Assembly: GCA_020852925.1 (NCBI GenBank)
Contig: JADYZU010000019.1
Location: forward strand, 1 to 64,000
Reading direction: 5' to 3'
From: Rubellimicrobium sp.
GTDB lineage: Bacteria; Pseudomonadota; Alphaproteobacteria; Rhodobacterales; Rhodobacteraceae
Length of the DNA: 64,000 nt
The position numbers were made by a program, and so were the translations under genes. Position 1 is the stretch's first letter, and each line of letters begins with the position of its first letter. This document shows, piece by piece, positions 1 to 8,986 of the stretch. The notes beneath the pieces were generated by a model, which searched no databases, had not been told where the DNA came from, and worked only from the letters and a program-made list of their open reading frames with translations.

Positions 1-923
1 AACGGATGGTGTCCGGTCGTGCCCCAGTAGCGGCCGAACAGCGCCTCGCGCCCGATGAGGTTCAGCGCCCCCGCCACCGGCCGCCCGTCGCGCAGCGCAA
101 GGACCATGAGGGCATCGTCGCGCAACCGCTCGGCCGCAAGGTCGAAGAAGGCGCGCGTCAGGTAGGGCTGGCCCCATTTGCGGCTGCCGGTATCCTGGTA
201 GAACTCCCACATCGCCGCCCAGTGCCGGGGCGCAAGGTCAGCGCCGGTCAGCGCCACGATCTCTCCGCCGAATGCCTGCGCCGTGGCGCGTTCGTGCCGG
301 ATCGCCTTGCGCTTGCGCGACGAGAGCGCGGCCAGAAAGCCGTCGAAATCGCCATAACCGCGGTCGTGCCAGTGGAACTGCTCGCTCAGCCGCGGCAGAA
401 GGCCGAGGGCCGCGCCCTCGCGCGCCTCGTCCCCGGTGCAGAAGGTGACATGCAGCGACGACAGCCCGTTGTCGCGCGCCAGGGCCACCGCCCCCTCGAT
501 CAGCGCCGCACGCGCGCCCTCGTGCCCCGGACGGATCAGGAACCGCCGCCCCGTCACCGGGGTGAAGGGCACCGCGATCTGGAGTTTCGGGTAATAGCGC
601 CCGCCCGCGCGCTGCCAGGCATCGGCCCAGGCGAAATCGAAGATGTATTCGCCCTGCGAATGCCCCTTGGCATAGAGCGGCGCCACCGCGACGATGCACC
701 CGCCCGCGCGCAGGGCCAGATGGTGCGCCTCCCAGCCGGTGCCCGGCCCGACCGAACCCGATTCCTCGAGCGTGGCCAGAAACCGCCAGGTCGTGAACGG
801 ATCGAAAGGGCGGCCGCCGCCCGCGGCCTCGGGGCAGGCGCAGGCGTCCCAGTCCGCCTCGTCGATCTCGGCAATCGCACGGTGAAGGCTGAGCGTCGCG
901 CCCGTCCCCGGGGGGGTGGTCAC
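1..923 (-). CDS. DUF482/GNAT-like 'peptidoglycan biosynthesis' family acyltransferase, truncated by window edge
   Basis: Minus-strand reading frame from GTG at 923 (4-bp GTGA overlap with the next gene) translates as VTTPPGTGATLSLHRAIAEIDEADWDACA...GEYIFDFAWADAWQRAGGRYYPKLQIAVPFTPVTGRRFLIRP..., typical of this family. Not in the ORF track because of the GTG start and edge truncation. Confidence 0.8.
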   Translation of the reverse strand, partial: MTTPPGTGATLSLHRAIAEIDEADWDACACPEAAGGGRPFDPFTTWRFLATLEESGSVGPGTGWEAHHLALRAGGCIVAVAPLYAKGHSQGEYIFDFAWADAWQRAGGRYYPKLQIAVPFTPVTGRRFLIRPGHEGARAALIEGAVALARDNGLSSLHVTFCTGDEAREGAALGLLPRLSEQFHWHDRGYGDFDGFLAALSSRKRKAIRHERATAQAFGGEIVALTGADLAPRHWAAMWEFYQDTGSRKWGQPYLTRAFFDLAAERLRDDALMVLALRDGRPVAGALNLIGREALFGRYWGTTGHHP

Positions 924-1675
924 GGCAGGTAGCCCTCGAAGGTGATGTTGTCGGCCACCTGCCGCGCGCGCGCCTCTGCCTCGGGCGAGGTGATCGTCCA
1001 GCACAGCACCGCCGCGCCCTGCGCCCTGAGTTCGGCCACCCGCGGGCGCGACAGGTCCGCGGCCTCGTGGCTGATGAAGCACGATCCGGTCGCGTCGTAA
1101 TCGGGGATCGCGCGCAACGCGTCCTCGCGCGCGGGCGGGATCGGGTGATCGGGGTCTGGCGACCATGACCAGGTGGTCAGCCCGCGCGGCACCTGCGGCA
1201 GGAGGCGCGCCATCGCCGCGACCGCATGCGGATTGAAGGACATGACCGCGACCGGCCCCCGATAGCCGGCCAGATCGCGCGCTGCCGCCTGTTCCAGCGG
1301 GCCGGTGGCGCTGCCGTCGAAATGGTCCTGGGTCTTGATCTCGACCAGAAGCGGCACGCGCCCGGCCACCAGATCCAGCAGGGCGCGGAAGGTGGGGATG
1401 CCTTCGTCCCCGCCCTTCAGGCGGATCGCCGCCAGTTCGGCGGCGCTGCGGTCCCTGACCGGCCCCGCGCGCCCGGTCATGCGCCCGAGGTCGTCGTCAT
1501 GAAACACCATCGCCACGCCATCGGCCGAAGGCTGAAGATCGAGTTCGATCCCGTAGCCCCGGGCAATGGCGGCGCGCGCGGCGGCAAGGCTGTTTTCCGG
1601 CACCCCCGGCCCGTGCAGGCCGCGGTGCGCGATCGGACGCGTCAGAAAGGCGGGCGGCAGGGTCTGGCGGAGCAT
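920..1675 (-). CDS. glycerophosphodiester phosphodiesterase family protein
   Basis: IAHRGLHGPGVPENSLAAARAAIARGYGIELDLQPSADGVAMVFHDDDLGRMT matches the GDPD signature. Confidence 0.93.
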   Translation of the reverse strand: MLRQTLPPAFLTRPIAHRGLHGPGVPENSLAAARAAIARGYGIELDLQPSADGVAMVFHDDDLGRMTGRAGPVRDRSAAELAAIRLKGGDEGIPTFRALLDLVAGRVPLLVEIKTQDHFDGSATGPLEQAAARDLAGYRGPVAVMSFNPHAVAAMARLLPQVPRGLTTWSWSPDPDHPIPPAREDALRAIPDYDATGSCFISHEAADLSRPRVAELRAQGAAVLCWTITSPEAEARARQVADNITFEGYLP

Positions 1676-2139
1676 CAGGCGATCTCGAAGATGCCCTCGA
1701 CCTCGACCGCAACGCCCAGGGGCAGCGCCCCAGCGCCCACCGCCGAACGCGCATGGCGCCCGGCCTCGCCGAACACCTCGACCATGACATCCGAGGCGCC
1801 GTTCACCACCCGGGGCTGATCGGTGAACGCGGGGGCGGAATTGACAAAGCCCACCAGTTTCACCACCCGCACCACCCGGTCGAGATCGCCGCCGCAGGCC
1901 TCGCGCAGTTGCGCGATGAGGGCGAGGGCACAGGTCCGCGCCGCGCCGGCGCCGGCCTCGGTCTCCATCGTCTCGCCCAGACGGCCGCAGATCGGGCCGG
2001 CCGCGTCGCGCGACACCTGCCCCGAGACATGCACCAGATTGCCGGTGCGCACGAAGGGCACGTAATTGGCCACCGGCGCCGCCGCCACGGGCAGCGTGAT
2101 GCCCAGTTCCGCCAGCCGCCCCTCGATCCGTCCGCTCAT
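1675..2139 (-). CDS. RidA family protein
   Basis: GNLVHVSGQVSRDAAG... and C-terminal SAVGAGALPLGVAVEVEGIFEIA are typical of RidA/YjgF. Confidence 0.9.
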   Translation of the reverse strand: MSGRIEGRLAELGITLPVAAAPVANYVPFVRTGNLVHVSGQVSRDAAGPICGRLGETMETEAGAGAARTCALALIAQLREACGGDLDRVVRVVKLVGFVNSAPAFTDQPRVVNGASDVMVEVFGEAGRHARSAVGAGALPLGVAVEVEGIFEIA

Positions 2140-2193
2140 GTCGCGCCCTCCTGTTTCGGCCCGAGGCTACTGCCGCCGGCGGGCGTCCGCAAC

Positions 2194-3537
2194 TCAGGTC
2201 TCGCGGAAGGCCTTGCTGAAATAGTCGAGGAACGGCTTGAGCAGGTAGGTCGCGGGCGAACGGGAATCGGTGCCGAAATAGGCCTCGACCGGCATCCCCG
2301 GGATCAGGGTGAGCCCGGCCGGCAGGCGCGCGAATTGCGCATCGTCAAGCGCAAGTTCCACCCGGTAGAACGACACGCCCGAATTGGGATCGGTGAACGC
2401 ATCGGCCGAGATGCGCAGCACGCGGCCATAGAGTTCGGGGGTCCGGCGCTGATCGAAGGCGGGAAAGCGCACCACCACCTCCTGGTCCAGATGGATCTGG
2501 TCGATGTGGATCGGCAGCACCTGCGTGGTGATCACGAGGGGACGATCCTGCGGCACGATGAACATCACCGGATCGGCTGGCCGGATGACCGAGCGCGGGG
2601 CAAAGACCTGCATCCCGTAGACCACGCCCGCCACCGGCGCCCGGATGTCCAGCCGGTCGAGCCGCGCCAGCAGCGACAGGCGCCGTTCGGCCAGCTCGAT
2701 CTCGTTGAACTGGAGGTCGCGCAGCCGCGTCTGCGCATCCTCGCGCCGCGACGCCTGCAACTGAAGGATCTGGATGTCGGTCTCGGTGATGCGGCCGCGC
2801 GCCTGGGCGATGGCGGCGGTCAGTTCGCCCTGCCGCCCCTCGAGGCTGGCCGCCTCGCGCTGAAGCGCGAGCACCCGCGTGGCCTGCGCCAGCCCGCGTT
2901 CAAGCAGGCTTTGCTGATCGGCCAGTTCCTCGTGGATCAGGTCAAGCTGGGTCGCGGTCGCGGCCTTCTGGGCCTCGTAGCCGGCGATCTGGTCCACGAT
3001 CTGGTCGTTGCGCCGGTCAAGCTGCGCGATCTGCTGGGCCTCGTTCTCGCGCCGTGCGGCATAGAGGCGGATCTGCCCGTCCATCAGTTCCGGCGCCACC
3101 GGGTTGCCGGCCCCGGTCAGAAGCGGGTCGAACACCAGGGTATCGGCATCGTCGCGCTCGGCCTCGAAGCGGGCGCGGCGGGCCAGCACCTCGAGGAGTT
3201 GCCCCTCGACCACGGCAAGTTCCGAGCGCAGTTCGGTATCGTCAAGCCGCAGGAGAAGCTGGTCCTCTTCCACGGAGTCCCCCTCGCGCACGAGGATCTC
3301 GGCGACAACGCCGCCGTCGCGGTGCTGGACCACCTGGCGGTTGCGCTCGACCTCGATCTGGCCCGAGGCGATGACGGCGCCCCGGATCTCGGTCATCACC
3401 GCCCAGACGCCGAACCCCCCGACCATCAGCCCGACCGCAAGGAACCCGGCGATGAGCGCCCCGCGCGCCGACCAGTCGGCCCGCCGGTCCGCCTGCCGGT
3501 CCGCCCGCCGATCCGGGGCGCTGCGGCGGGCGCTCAT
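2194..3537 (-). CDS. HlyD family type I secretion periplasmic adaptor subunit
   Basis: Start at [19 protein letters not shown] overlap with upstream ABC gene; [50 protein letters not shown] motif and C-terminal DYFSKAFRE. Confidence 0.93.
   Translation of the reverse strand: MSARRSAPDRRADRQADRRADWSARGALIAGFLAVGLMVGGFGVWAVMTEIRGAVIASGQIEVERNRQVVQHRDGGVVAEILVREGDSVEEDQLLLRLDDTELRSELAVVEGQLLEVLARRARFEAERDDADTLVFDPLLTGAGNPVAPELMDGQIRLYAARRENEAQQIAQLDRRNDQIVDQIAGYEAQKAATATQLDLIHEELADQQSLLERGLAQATRVLALQREAASLEGRQGELTAAIAQARGRITETDIQILQLQASRREDAQTRLRDLQFNEIELAERRLSLLARLDRLDIRAPVAGVVYGMQVFAPRSVIRPADPVMFIVPQDRPLVITTQVLPIHIDQIHLDQEVVVRFPAFDQRRTPELYGRVLRISADAFTDPNSGVSFYRVELALDDAQFARLPAGLTLIPGMPVEAYFGTDSRSPATYLLKPFLDYFSKAFRET
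3479..3514. repeat. 12-bp tandem repeat x3 in the 5' end of the HlyD gene (encodes [12 protein letters not shown])
   Basis: GCCCGCCGGTCC GCCTGCCGGTCC GCCCGCCGATCC. Confidence 0.85.
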
Positions 3538-5279
3538 GACACGCCTCCGGCCTGCCCGGCCTGTGCGGTCTGACGGATCGCCTGGGCATTGGTCACGATC
3601 TCGCGCAGGACATCGTCCTTGGGACCGAAGGCGCGGCGGGCGCCGTTCTCGATCATCAGGAGCAGGTCGCATTCCTGGATCGCCGCCGGCCGGTGCGCCA
3701 TGACGAGGACACAGCGCCCCTCGGCCTTGAGGGCGCGGATCGCCTCGTTCAGGGCGATGGACCCGTCGTTGTCGAGGTTGGAATTGGGTTCGTCCAGCAC
3801 CACCATCACCGGATCGCCATACAGCGCGCGGGCAAGGCCGATGCGCTGGATCTGCCCGCCCGAGAGCCGCCCGCCGGATGCGGTCACCCGCGTGTCATAG
3901 CCGTCCGGCAGGCGCAGGATCATGTCATGGGCCGCCGCCGCCCTGGCCGCGCGCACCACGGCGGCATCGTCGGGCGTGGCCGACAGTCGGGCAATGTTGT
4001 CCTTGATCGTGCCATCGAACAGGGTGACGCGCTGCGGCAGATAGCCGATGAGACCGCCGAGCACGTCCGGCTCGTACTGGTCAAGCGCCGCGCCATCGAG
4101 GCGGATGCGCCCCTGCGCCGGCGGCCACAGCCCGGTCAGCGCCCGCGCCAGCGTCGATTTCCCCGCGCCGGAAACGCCCACCACCCCCACCGCCTGACCG
4201 GGCCGGACCGAGAACGACAGCCCCCGCAGCGCAGGCGCCTGTTCGCCGGGCGGGATCACCGTCACCTGTTCGACATCAAGGATCGCGCGCGGTCGCGGCA
4301 GGGCGGTGCGCGGCCCCTCGGGCGGGTAACTGCCCAGCAGCAAGGACAGGTTGCGCCACGCCTCGCGCGCACGCTCGAACATGGCCCATTGGGTGACGAT
4401 CTGCTCGAACGGGGCAAGCGCGCGCCCCAGCAGGATCGACCCCGCGATCATCGCGCCCGCGGTCATCACCCCCTCGAGGACATAGAGCGCGCCAAGGCCC
4501 AGCATCGCCGATTGCACGAACAGGCGGAACGCCTTGATCCAGGCGCCGAACCGCCCGGTGACATCCGAGGCGCCGATGGTCGCGCCAAGGGCACGGCCGC
4601 GCGACTGCTGCCAGCGGCCGAAGGCGGCGCCGCGCATGCCCAGGGTCTGCACCGTCTCGGCCTCGCCACGGATCTGGGAACCGATGCTCTCGGCCTGAAA
4701 GACCGCGGTATTCGCGGTCTCGAGCGGGCGGCGCGACATGGCCTGATTGCCCAGCGCCAGCAGGATCAGGATCACCGCCGATCCCAGCGCCAGATAGCCC
4801 ATCACCGGATGGAACAGGAAGATTCCGGCAAAGAACAGCGGCGCGAACGGCAGGTCGTAGAGCGCCATGAAGGCCGGTGAGATGATCAGCCGCTGGATCG
4901 ATTCCAGATCGCGCAGCCCGGTCGCCGCCACGCGGGCGGTGTCGCGGGTCAGGTTGCCGCGCAGGGCGGCGGTGAACACCCTTTCGTCAAGGCCGGCCTG
5001 AAAGCGCGCGCCGATCCGCGCCATCACCCGCCCGCGCACCATGTCGAGCAGGCCCATCATCGCATAGAGATAGGCGACGATCAGCGTGAGGGCGATCAGC
5101 GTCTCGATCGAGCGCGAGCCGAGCACGCGGTCATAGACATTGAGCATGTAAAGCGGTCCGGTCAGCATCAGGATGTTCACGAACACGCTGAAGATCCCGA
5201 CCGCCCAGTAGAGGCCGCGCGATTCGCGCCGCGCCGCGGCCAGTTCCGCCGATCCGAGTCTGCGAGAGTCCTGCGCCAT
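3534..5279 (-). CDS. type I secretion system permease/ATPase (PrtD/HlyB-like ABC)
   Basis: [20 protein letters not shown] Walker [34 protein letters not shown] signature/Walker B; N-terminal TM domain. Confidence 0.95.
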   Translation of the reverse strand: MAQDSRRLGSAELAAARRESRGLYWAVGIFSVFVNILMLTGPLYMLNVYDRVLGSRSIETLIALTLIVAYLYAMMGLLDMVRGRVMARIGARFQAGLDERVFTAALRGNLTRDTARVAATGLRDLESIQRLIISPAFMALYDLPFAPLFFAGIFLFHPVMGYLALGSAVILILLALGNQAMSRRPLETANTAVFQAESIGSQIRGEAETVQTLGMRGAAFGRWQQSRGRALGATIGASDVTGRFGAWIKAFRLFVQSAMLGLGALYVLEGVMTAGAMIAGSILLGRALAPFEQIVTQWAMFERAREAWRNLSLLLGSYPPEGPRTALPRPRAILDVEQVTVIPPGEQAPALRGLSFSVRPGQAVGVVGVSGAGKSTLARALTGLWPPAQGRIRLDGAALDQYEPDVLGGLIGYLPQRVTLFDGTIKDNIARLSATPDDAAVVRAARAAAAHDMILRLPDGYDTRVTASGGRLSGGQIQRIGLARALYGDPVMVVLDEPNSNLDNDGSIALNEAIRALKAEGRCVLVMAHRPAAIQECDLLLMIENGARRAFGPKDDVLREIVTNAQAIRQTAQAGQAGGVS

Positions 5280-5439
5280 GACCGCCCTTGTTCCACACCC
5301 GTTACACTTGCCCTGGCCGGGTAACGGAATGGCTAACATGCGCCTCTTTCCGCGGCGACCCCTTTGCGGCTGGAAAAATCCGCCGGCAATGGATTAGATT
5401 GGCGGTGTCCCCGCGCCGGTTGCGGGCGCAAGTCCCGGA

Positions 5440-6246
5440 GTGCCCATGCCGCCGCCGCCGTCCCCCCGCCCTGCCCGATCCGCGGCCCCTGCCCTGGGGC
5501 TGATCGGGGCGCTGCTCCTCTCGGCCTGTTCGGTCGCGCCCGCCGGGGTGGAAATCCACGATCCTTTCGAGGGGACGAACCGCGCCGTCCACGAGTTCAA
5601 CAAGGACATCGACCGCGCCTTCCTGCGCCCGGCCGGCCAGGTGTCCTCGCACCTGCCCGAGGCGATCCGCATTCCGGTGGTGAATTTCTCGAACAATGCC
5701 GGGCTGCCCTCGGCGGTGGTGAACAACCTGCTTCAGGGCGATATCGGCGGCGCGGCCACGAACACGATGCGCTTCATCCTCAACACGACGGTCGGCGTGT
5801 TCGGCCTGGCCGACCCGGCCGGAGCGATCGGCCTTCACGAGGTCGAGGCCGATTTCGGCGGCACGCTGGCCGTCTGGGGCCTGCCCGAGGGCGCCTATCT
5901 GGAACTGCCGCTGATCGGCCCCTCGACCGAGAGGGACGCCTTCGGGCGGCTGGTGGATTTCGTCATCGACCCGCTCGACCGGGTGGGAACGCAGGTGCAG
6001 CGCGACTGGGGCACGCCCGCCTGGGTGGCCGAACAGATCATCGACCGCGGGTCCTTTGGCAGCACGGTCGATTCGATCCTGTACGAAAGCGCGGATTCCT
6101 ACGCGCAGACACGGCTATTTTATCTTCAGAACCGCCGCTACGAACTGGGCGAAGGGGCGTCGGGCGGTTATGTGGATCCCTATGGCGGAGCCGGATCCGC
6201 GGCTGCCGCCCCGGCCTACATCGACCCTTACGAGGACATGCAATGA
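5440..6246 (+). CDS. mlaA: MlaA family phospholipid-asymmetry lipoprotein (VacJ)
   Basis: Lipobox LLLSAC; DPFEGTNRAVHEFNKDIDRAFLRP and FFGGTLAVWGLPEGAYLELPLIGPSTERDAFG-like MlaA motifs. Start GTG 5440 or ATG 5446. Confidence 0.93.
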   Translation: MPMPPPPSPRPARSAAPALGLIGALLLSACSVAPAGVEIHDPFEGTNRAVHEFNKDIDRAFLRPAGQVSSHLPEAIRIPVVNFSNNAGLPSAVVNNLLQGDIGGAATNTMRFILNTTVGVFGLADPAGAIGLHEVEADFGGTLAVWGLPEGAYLELPLIGPSTERDAFGRLVDFVIDPLDRVGTQVQRDWGTPAWVAEQIIDRGSFGSTVDSILYESADSYAQTRLFYLQNRRYELGEGASGGYVDPYGGAGSAAAAPAYIDPYEDMQ

Positions 6247-6845
6247 CCCTTTCCTTCGACCGTCGCGGGTTCCTCGCCGTCTCGGGCACGGCGCTGATCG
6301 CCTCCCTGGCGGCGCTGCCGGCCGGAGCGATGTCGCTGGATCAGGCGCGCGCGCATGTGGACCGGCTGGTGGCCGAGGTGAACCGGGTGATCGCCTCGGG
6401 CGAAAGCGAATCCGAGATGATCGCCGAATTCGCGGTGATCTTCGACCGTTTCGCCGATGTCCCGACCATCGCGCGCTATTCGCTGGGATCGGATGCGCGG
6501 GCGGCGTCGGCGCGGCAGATGGAGGACTACACCGCCGCCTTCCGCAGCTATATCGCGCGCAAGTACGGGCGGCGGTTCCGCGAATTCATCGGCGGGCAGA
6601 TCGTGGTGGTCGAGGCGCGCAACGTGCCCAGCGGCATCGAGGTCGAGACCACCGCCATCCTTCAGAACCAGGCGCCGTTCCGCGTCGACTGGCATGTGTC
6701 GGACGCCTCGGGGCGGATTGCCTTCTTCAACATCATCATCGAGGGGGTGAACATGCTCCTCTCGGAACGGACCGAGATTCAGGCCATGCTCGACCAGCGC
6801 GGCCGCGACCTGAACCGGCTGATCGCCGACCTGCCGTCGGTCTAG
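6243..6845 (+). CDS. MlaC/Ttg2D family ABC transporter substrate-binding protein
   Basis: ATGA overlap with mlaA; FADVPTIARYSLGSDARAASARQMEDYTAAFRSYIARKYGRRFREFIG typical of MlaC. Confidence 0.92.
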   Translation: MTLSFDRRGFLAVSGTALIASLAALPAGAMSLDQARAHVDRLVAEVNRVIASGESESEMIAEFAVIFDRFADVPTIARYSLGSDARAASARQMEDYTAAFRSYIARKYGRRFREFIGGQIVVVEARNVPSGIEVETTAILQNQAPFRVDWHVSDASGRIAFFNIIIEGVNMLLSERTEIQAMLDQRGRDLNRLIADLPSV

Positions 6846-6895
6846 GGCCGGGGCCGGGGAAAAGGCCGGGCCGGGGCCGGGGCCGGGCGCCGCCC

Positions 6896-8986
6896 TCAGC
6901 GCAGTTCGACTTCGGCACGGGCGCTCTGGCCGGTGCTGTCGATCACCGTCAACGACGAGAACCCGCGCCCCAGATCGGGCAGCGCCACCTCGCGGTCGCG
7001 GCTGTGGGCGACGGGACGGCCGTTGGCCAGCCAGGTGAACGGCGGCACGCCATCGCGGACGCGGGCGATGATGCGCGTGCCCTCGACCACGCTGCCGTCG
7101 GGGGGAAAGGCGATCGCGGGCCCGGCGCTGCTGCCGGCGGCGGCCTGTCCCGGCGTCTGGAACCGGCGCAGGGGCGGGGGCAGGCGGTCAGCGGCGACGA
7201 TGAGCGTTGCCGGCGGTGGCGGTGGCAGCGGCGTGACCTGCGCGGCCGTGCGGGCGAAAGCCGCGAACATCACCGGCGCCGCCAGTTCCCCGCCAAAGGC
7301 GCCCGGCACCGGGGTGCCATCGGCGCGGCCCATCCACACCGCGACGACATGGCGCCCGTCATAGCCCACCGCCCAGGCGTCGCGGTGCCCGTAGGAGGTG
7401 CCGGTCTTCCAGGCGATCCCGGCCTGTGCCACGCCGGCCGGGCGCGGCACGTCGCGCAGGATGTCGCCCACCTGCCAGGCGGCGGTCTCGGCCAGGACGC
7501 GCTGCGGCACGAAGCCCGGCGTCGGATCCGGGGTGGCGCGCAGATCGACCGCGACCCCGCCATGCCCCAGCGCGCCAAAGACCCGCACCAGATCCGCCAG
7601 CGTCAGGCCCAGCCCCCCCAGCGCCACCGCAAGGCCGGGGGCGCCCCCGCCGGGGATCGCCGGCCGTGCCCCCGCCCGGCGCAGCGCCGCCATCAGTTGC
7701 CCCGGCCCCATCGCCTCGAGCAGGCTGACCGCCGGGATGTTGAGCGACAGTTGCAGCGCCTCGCGCAGGCGCACGTCGCCGCGAAAGATGCCGTCGAAGT
7801 TCTGCGGCCGGTAGCCTGCGAAATCCACCGGCAGGTCGGCGATCAGCGTTTCGGGATGGGCCAGCCCGCGATCGAAGGCCAGGCCGTAGATCAGCGGCTT
7901 GAGCGTGGAACCCGGAGAGCGCAGCGCCTCGGTCATGTCGACAAAGCCCTGCCGCCGGTCCGCCTCGTAGGAGGAGGATCCGACCGAGGCGAGGATCTCG
8001 CCCGTGGTGTGGTCGGCCACAAGGATCGCCGCCTGCATCCGCTCGCCCCCGCCGGCGACGGCGTTGCGGGCCAGATCCTCGATCCGGGCCTGAAGCGCGG
8101 CGTCGATCGTGGTCAGGTGCAGCGGCACCAGCGGCGCCGCCGCGCGCAGACGGTCGGCCAGATGCGGCGCCAGCATCGGGAAATCGCGCCGCCCTTCGGG
8201 GCTGCGTTCGCCCAGGGCGGCGGCGGCCTCGTCCTCGGGCAGGATGCCGTCGCGCACCATCCGCATGAGCACCCGGTCACGCGCGACATGGGCCGCCTCG
8301 GGGTGGCGGTCGGGGCGGCGCGATTCGGGCGCCTGCGGGATCGCCACCAGAAGGGCCGCCTCGGCCGGGGTCAGGCGCAGGGGCGGGCGCCCCAGCCAGG
8401 CCAGGGCCGCGGCGCGCAGCCCCTCGATATTGCCGCCGAAGGGGGCGCGGTTCAGGTAGATCGTCAGGATCTCGTCCTTGGAATAGCGCCGCTCGAGGGC
8501 GAGGGCCACGCGGATCTGGCGCAGTTTGCCCTCCCAGGTGCCGGTGCCCGTATCCTCGATCAGTCGGGCCACCTGCATGGTCAGGGTCGATCCGCCCGAC
8601 ACCACCCGCCCCGATGTCGCCGCCTGCCAGAGCGCGCGCGCCATTGCGATCCAGTCCACCCCGCCATGGTCGCGAAAGCGCCGGTCCTCGTAGCGGATGA
8701 GCATGTCGACATAGCGCGGATCGACGGCATCGAGCGTCACCGCCAGCCGCCAGCGCCCGTCGGCCACCGTATAGGCGCGCAGAAGGGTGCCGTCGCGCGC
8801 CAGCACCTCGACCGACTGCGCGATGGCGAGGGGCGGCAGCACCGTCGCGTCGATCCAGGCGTCAAGCCGGTCACGCGCCGCCGCCCCGGCCCAGAGCAGC
8901 AAGGCAAGCGCCAGGAGCAGGCGCGCGCCCGCCCCCTGCCGCCCGCTGCCGCCCCCTGCCCTTTCCTGTCCGCGCCGGCGCCTCAC
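6896..8986 (-). CDS. pbpC: penicillin-binding protein 1C (bifunctional glycosyltransferase/transpeptidase)
   Basis: YEDRRFRDHGGVDWIAMARALWQAATSGRVVSGGSTLTMQVARLIE glycosyltransferase motif; SPGSTLKPLIYGLAFD and KTGTSYGHRDAWAVGYDGRHVVAVWMGR transpeptidase motifs. Confidence 0.95.
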   Translation of the reverse strand: MRRRRGQERAGGGSGRQGAGARLLLALALLLWAGAAARDRLDAWIDATVLPPLAIAQSVEVLARDGTLLRAYTVADGRWRLAVTLDAVDPRYVDMLIRYEDRRFRDHGGVDWIAMARALWQAATSGRVVSGGSTLTMQVARLIEDTGTGTWEGKLRQIRVALALERRYSKDEILTIYLNRAPFGGNIEGLRAAALAWLGRPPLRLTPAEAALLVAIPQAPESRRPDRHPEAAHVARDRVLMRMVRDGILPEDEAAAALGERSPEGRRDFPMLAPHLADRLRAAAPLVPLHLTTIDAALQARIEDLARNAVAGGGERMQAAILVADHTTGEILASVGSSSYEADRRQGFVDMTEALRSPGSTLKPLIYGLAFDRGLAHPETLIADLPVDFAGYRPQNFDGIFRGDVRLREALQLSLNIPAVSLLEAMGPGQLMAALRRAGARPAIPGGGAPGLAVALGGLGLTLADLVRVFGALGHGGVAVDLRATPDPTPGFVPQRVLAETAAWQVGDILRDVPRPAGVAQAGIAWKTGTSYGHRDAWAVGYDGRHVVAVWMGRADGTPVPGAFGGELAAPVMFAAFARTAAQVTPLPPPPPATLIVAADRLPPPLRRFQTPGQAAAGSSAGPAIAFPPDGSVVEGTRIIARVRDGVPPFTWLANGRPVAHSRDREVALPDLGRGFSSLTVIDSTGQSARAEVELR

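Noticed and set aside
1753-3573. 606-aa plus-strand ORF
   Set aside because: Antisense to RidA and HlyD genes; no domain pattern.
6846-6895. GGGGCC-rich stretch between mlaC and pbpC as a CRISPR or regulatory array
   Set aside because: Simple hexanucleotide-like GC repeat with no spacer structure; convergent gene ends, at most a terminator-like region.
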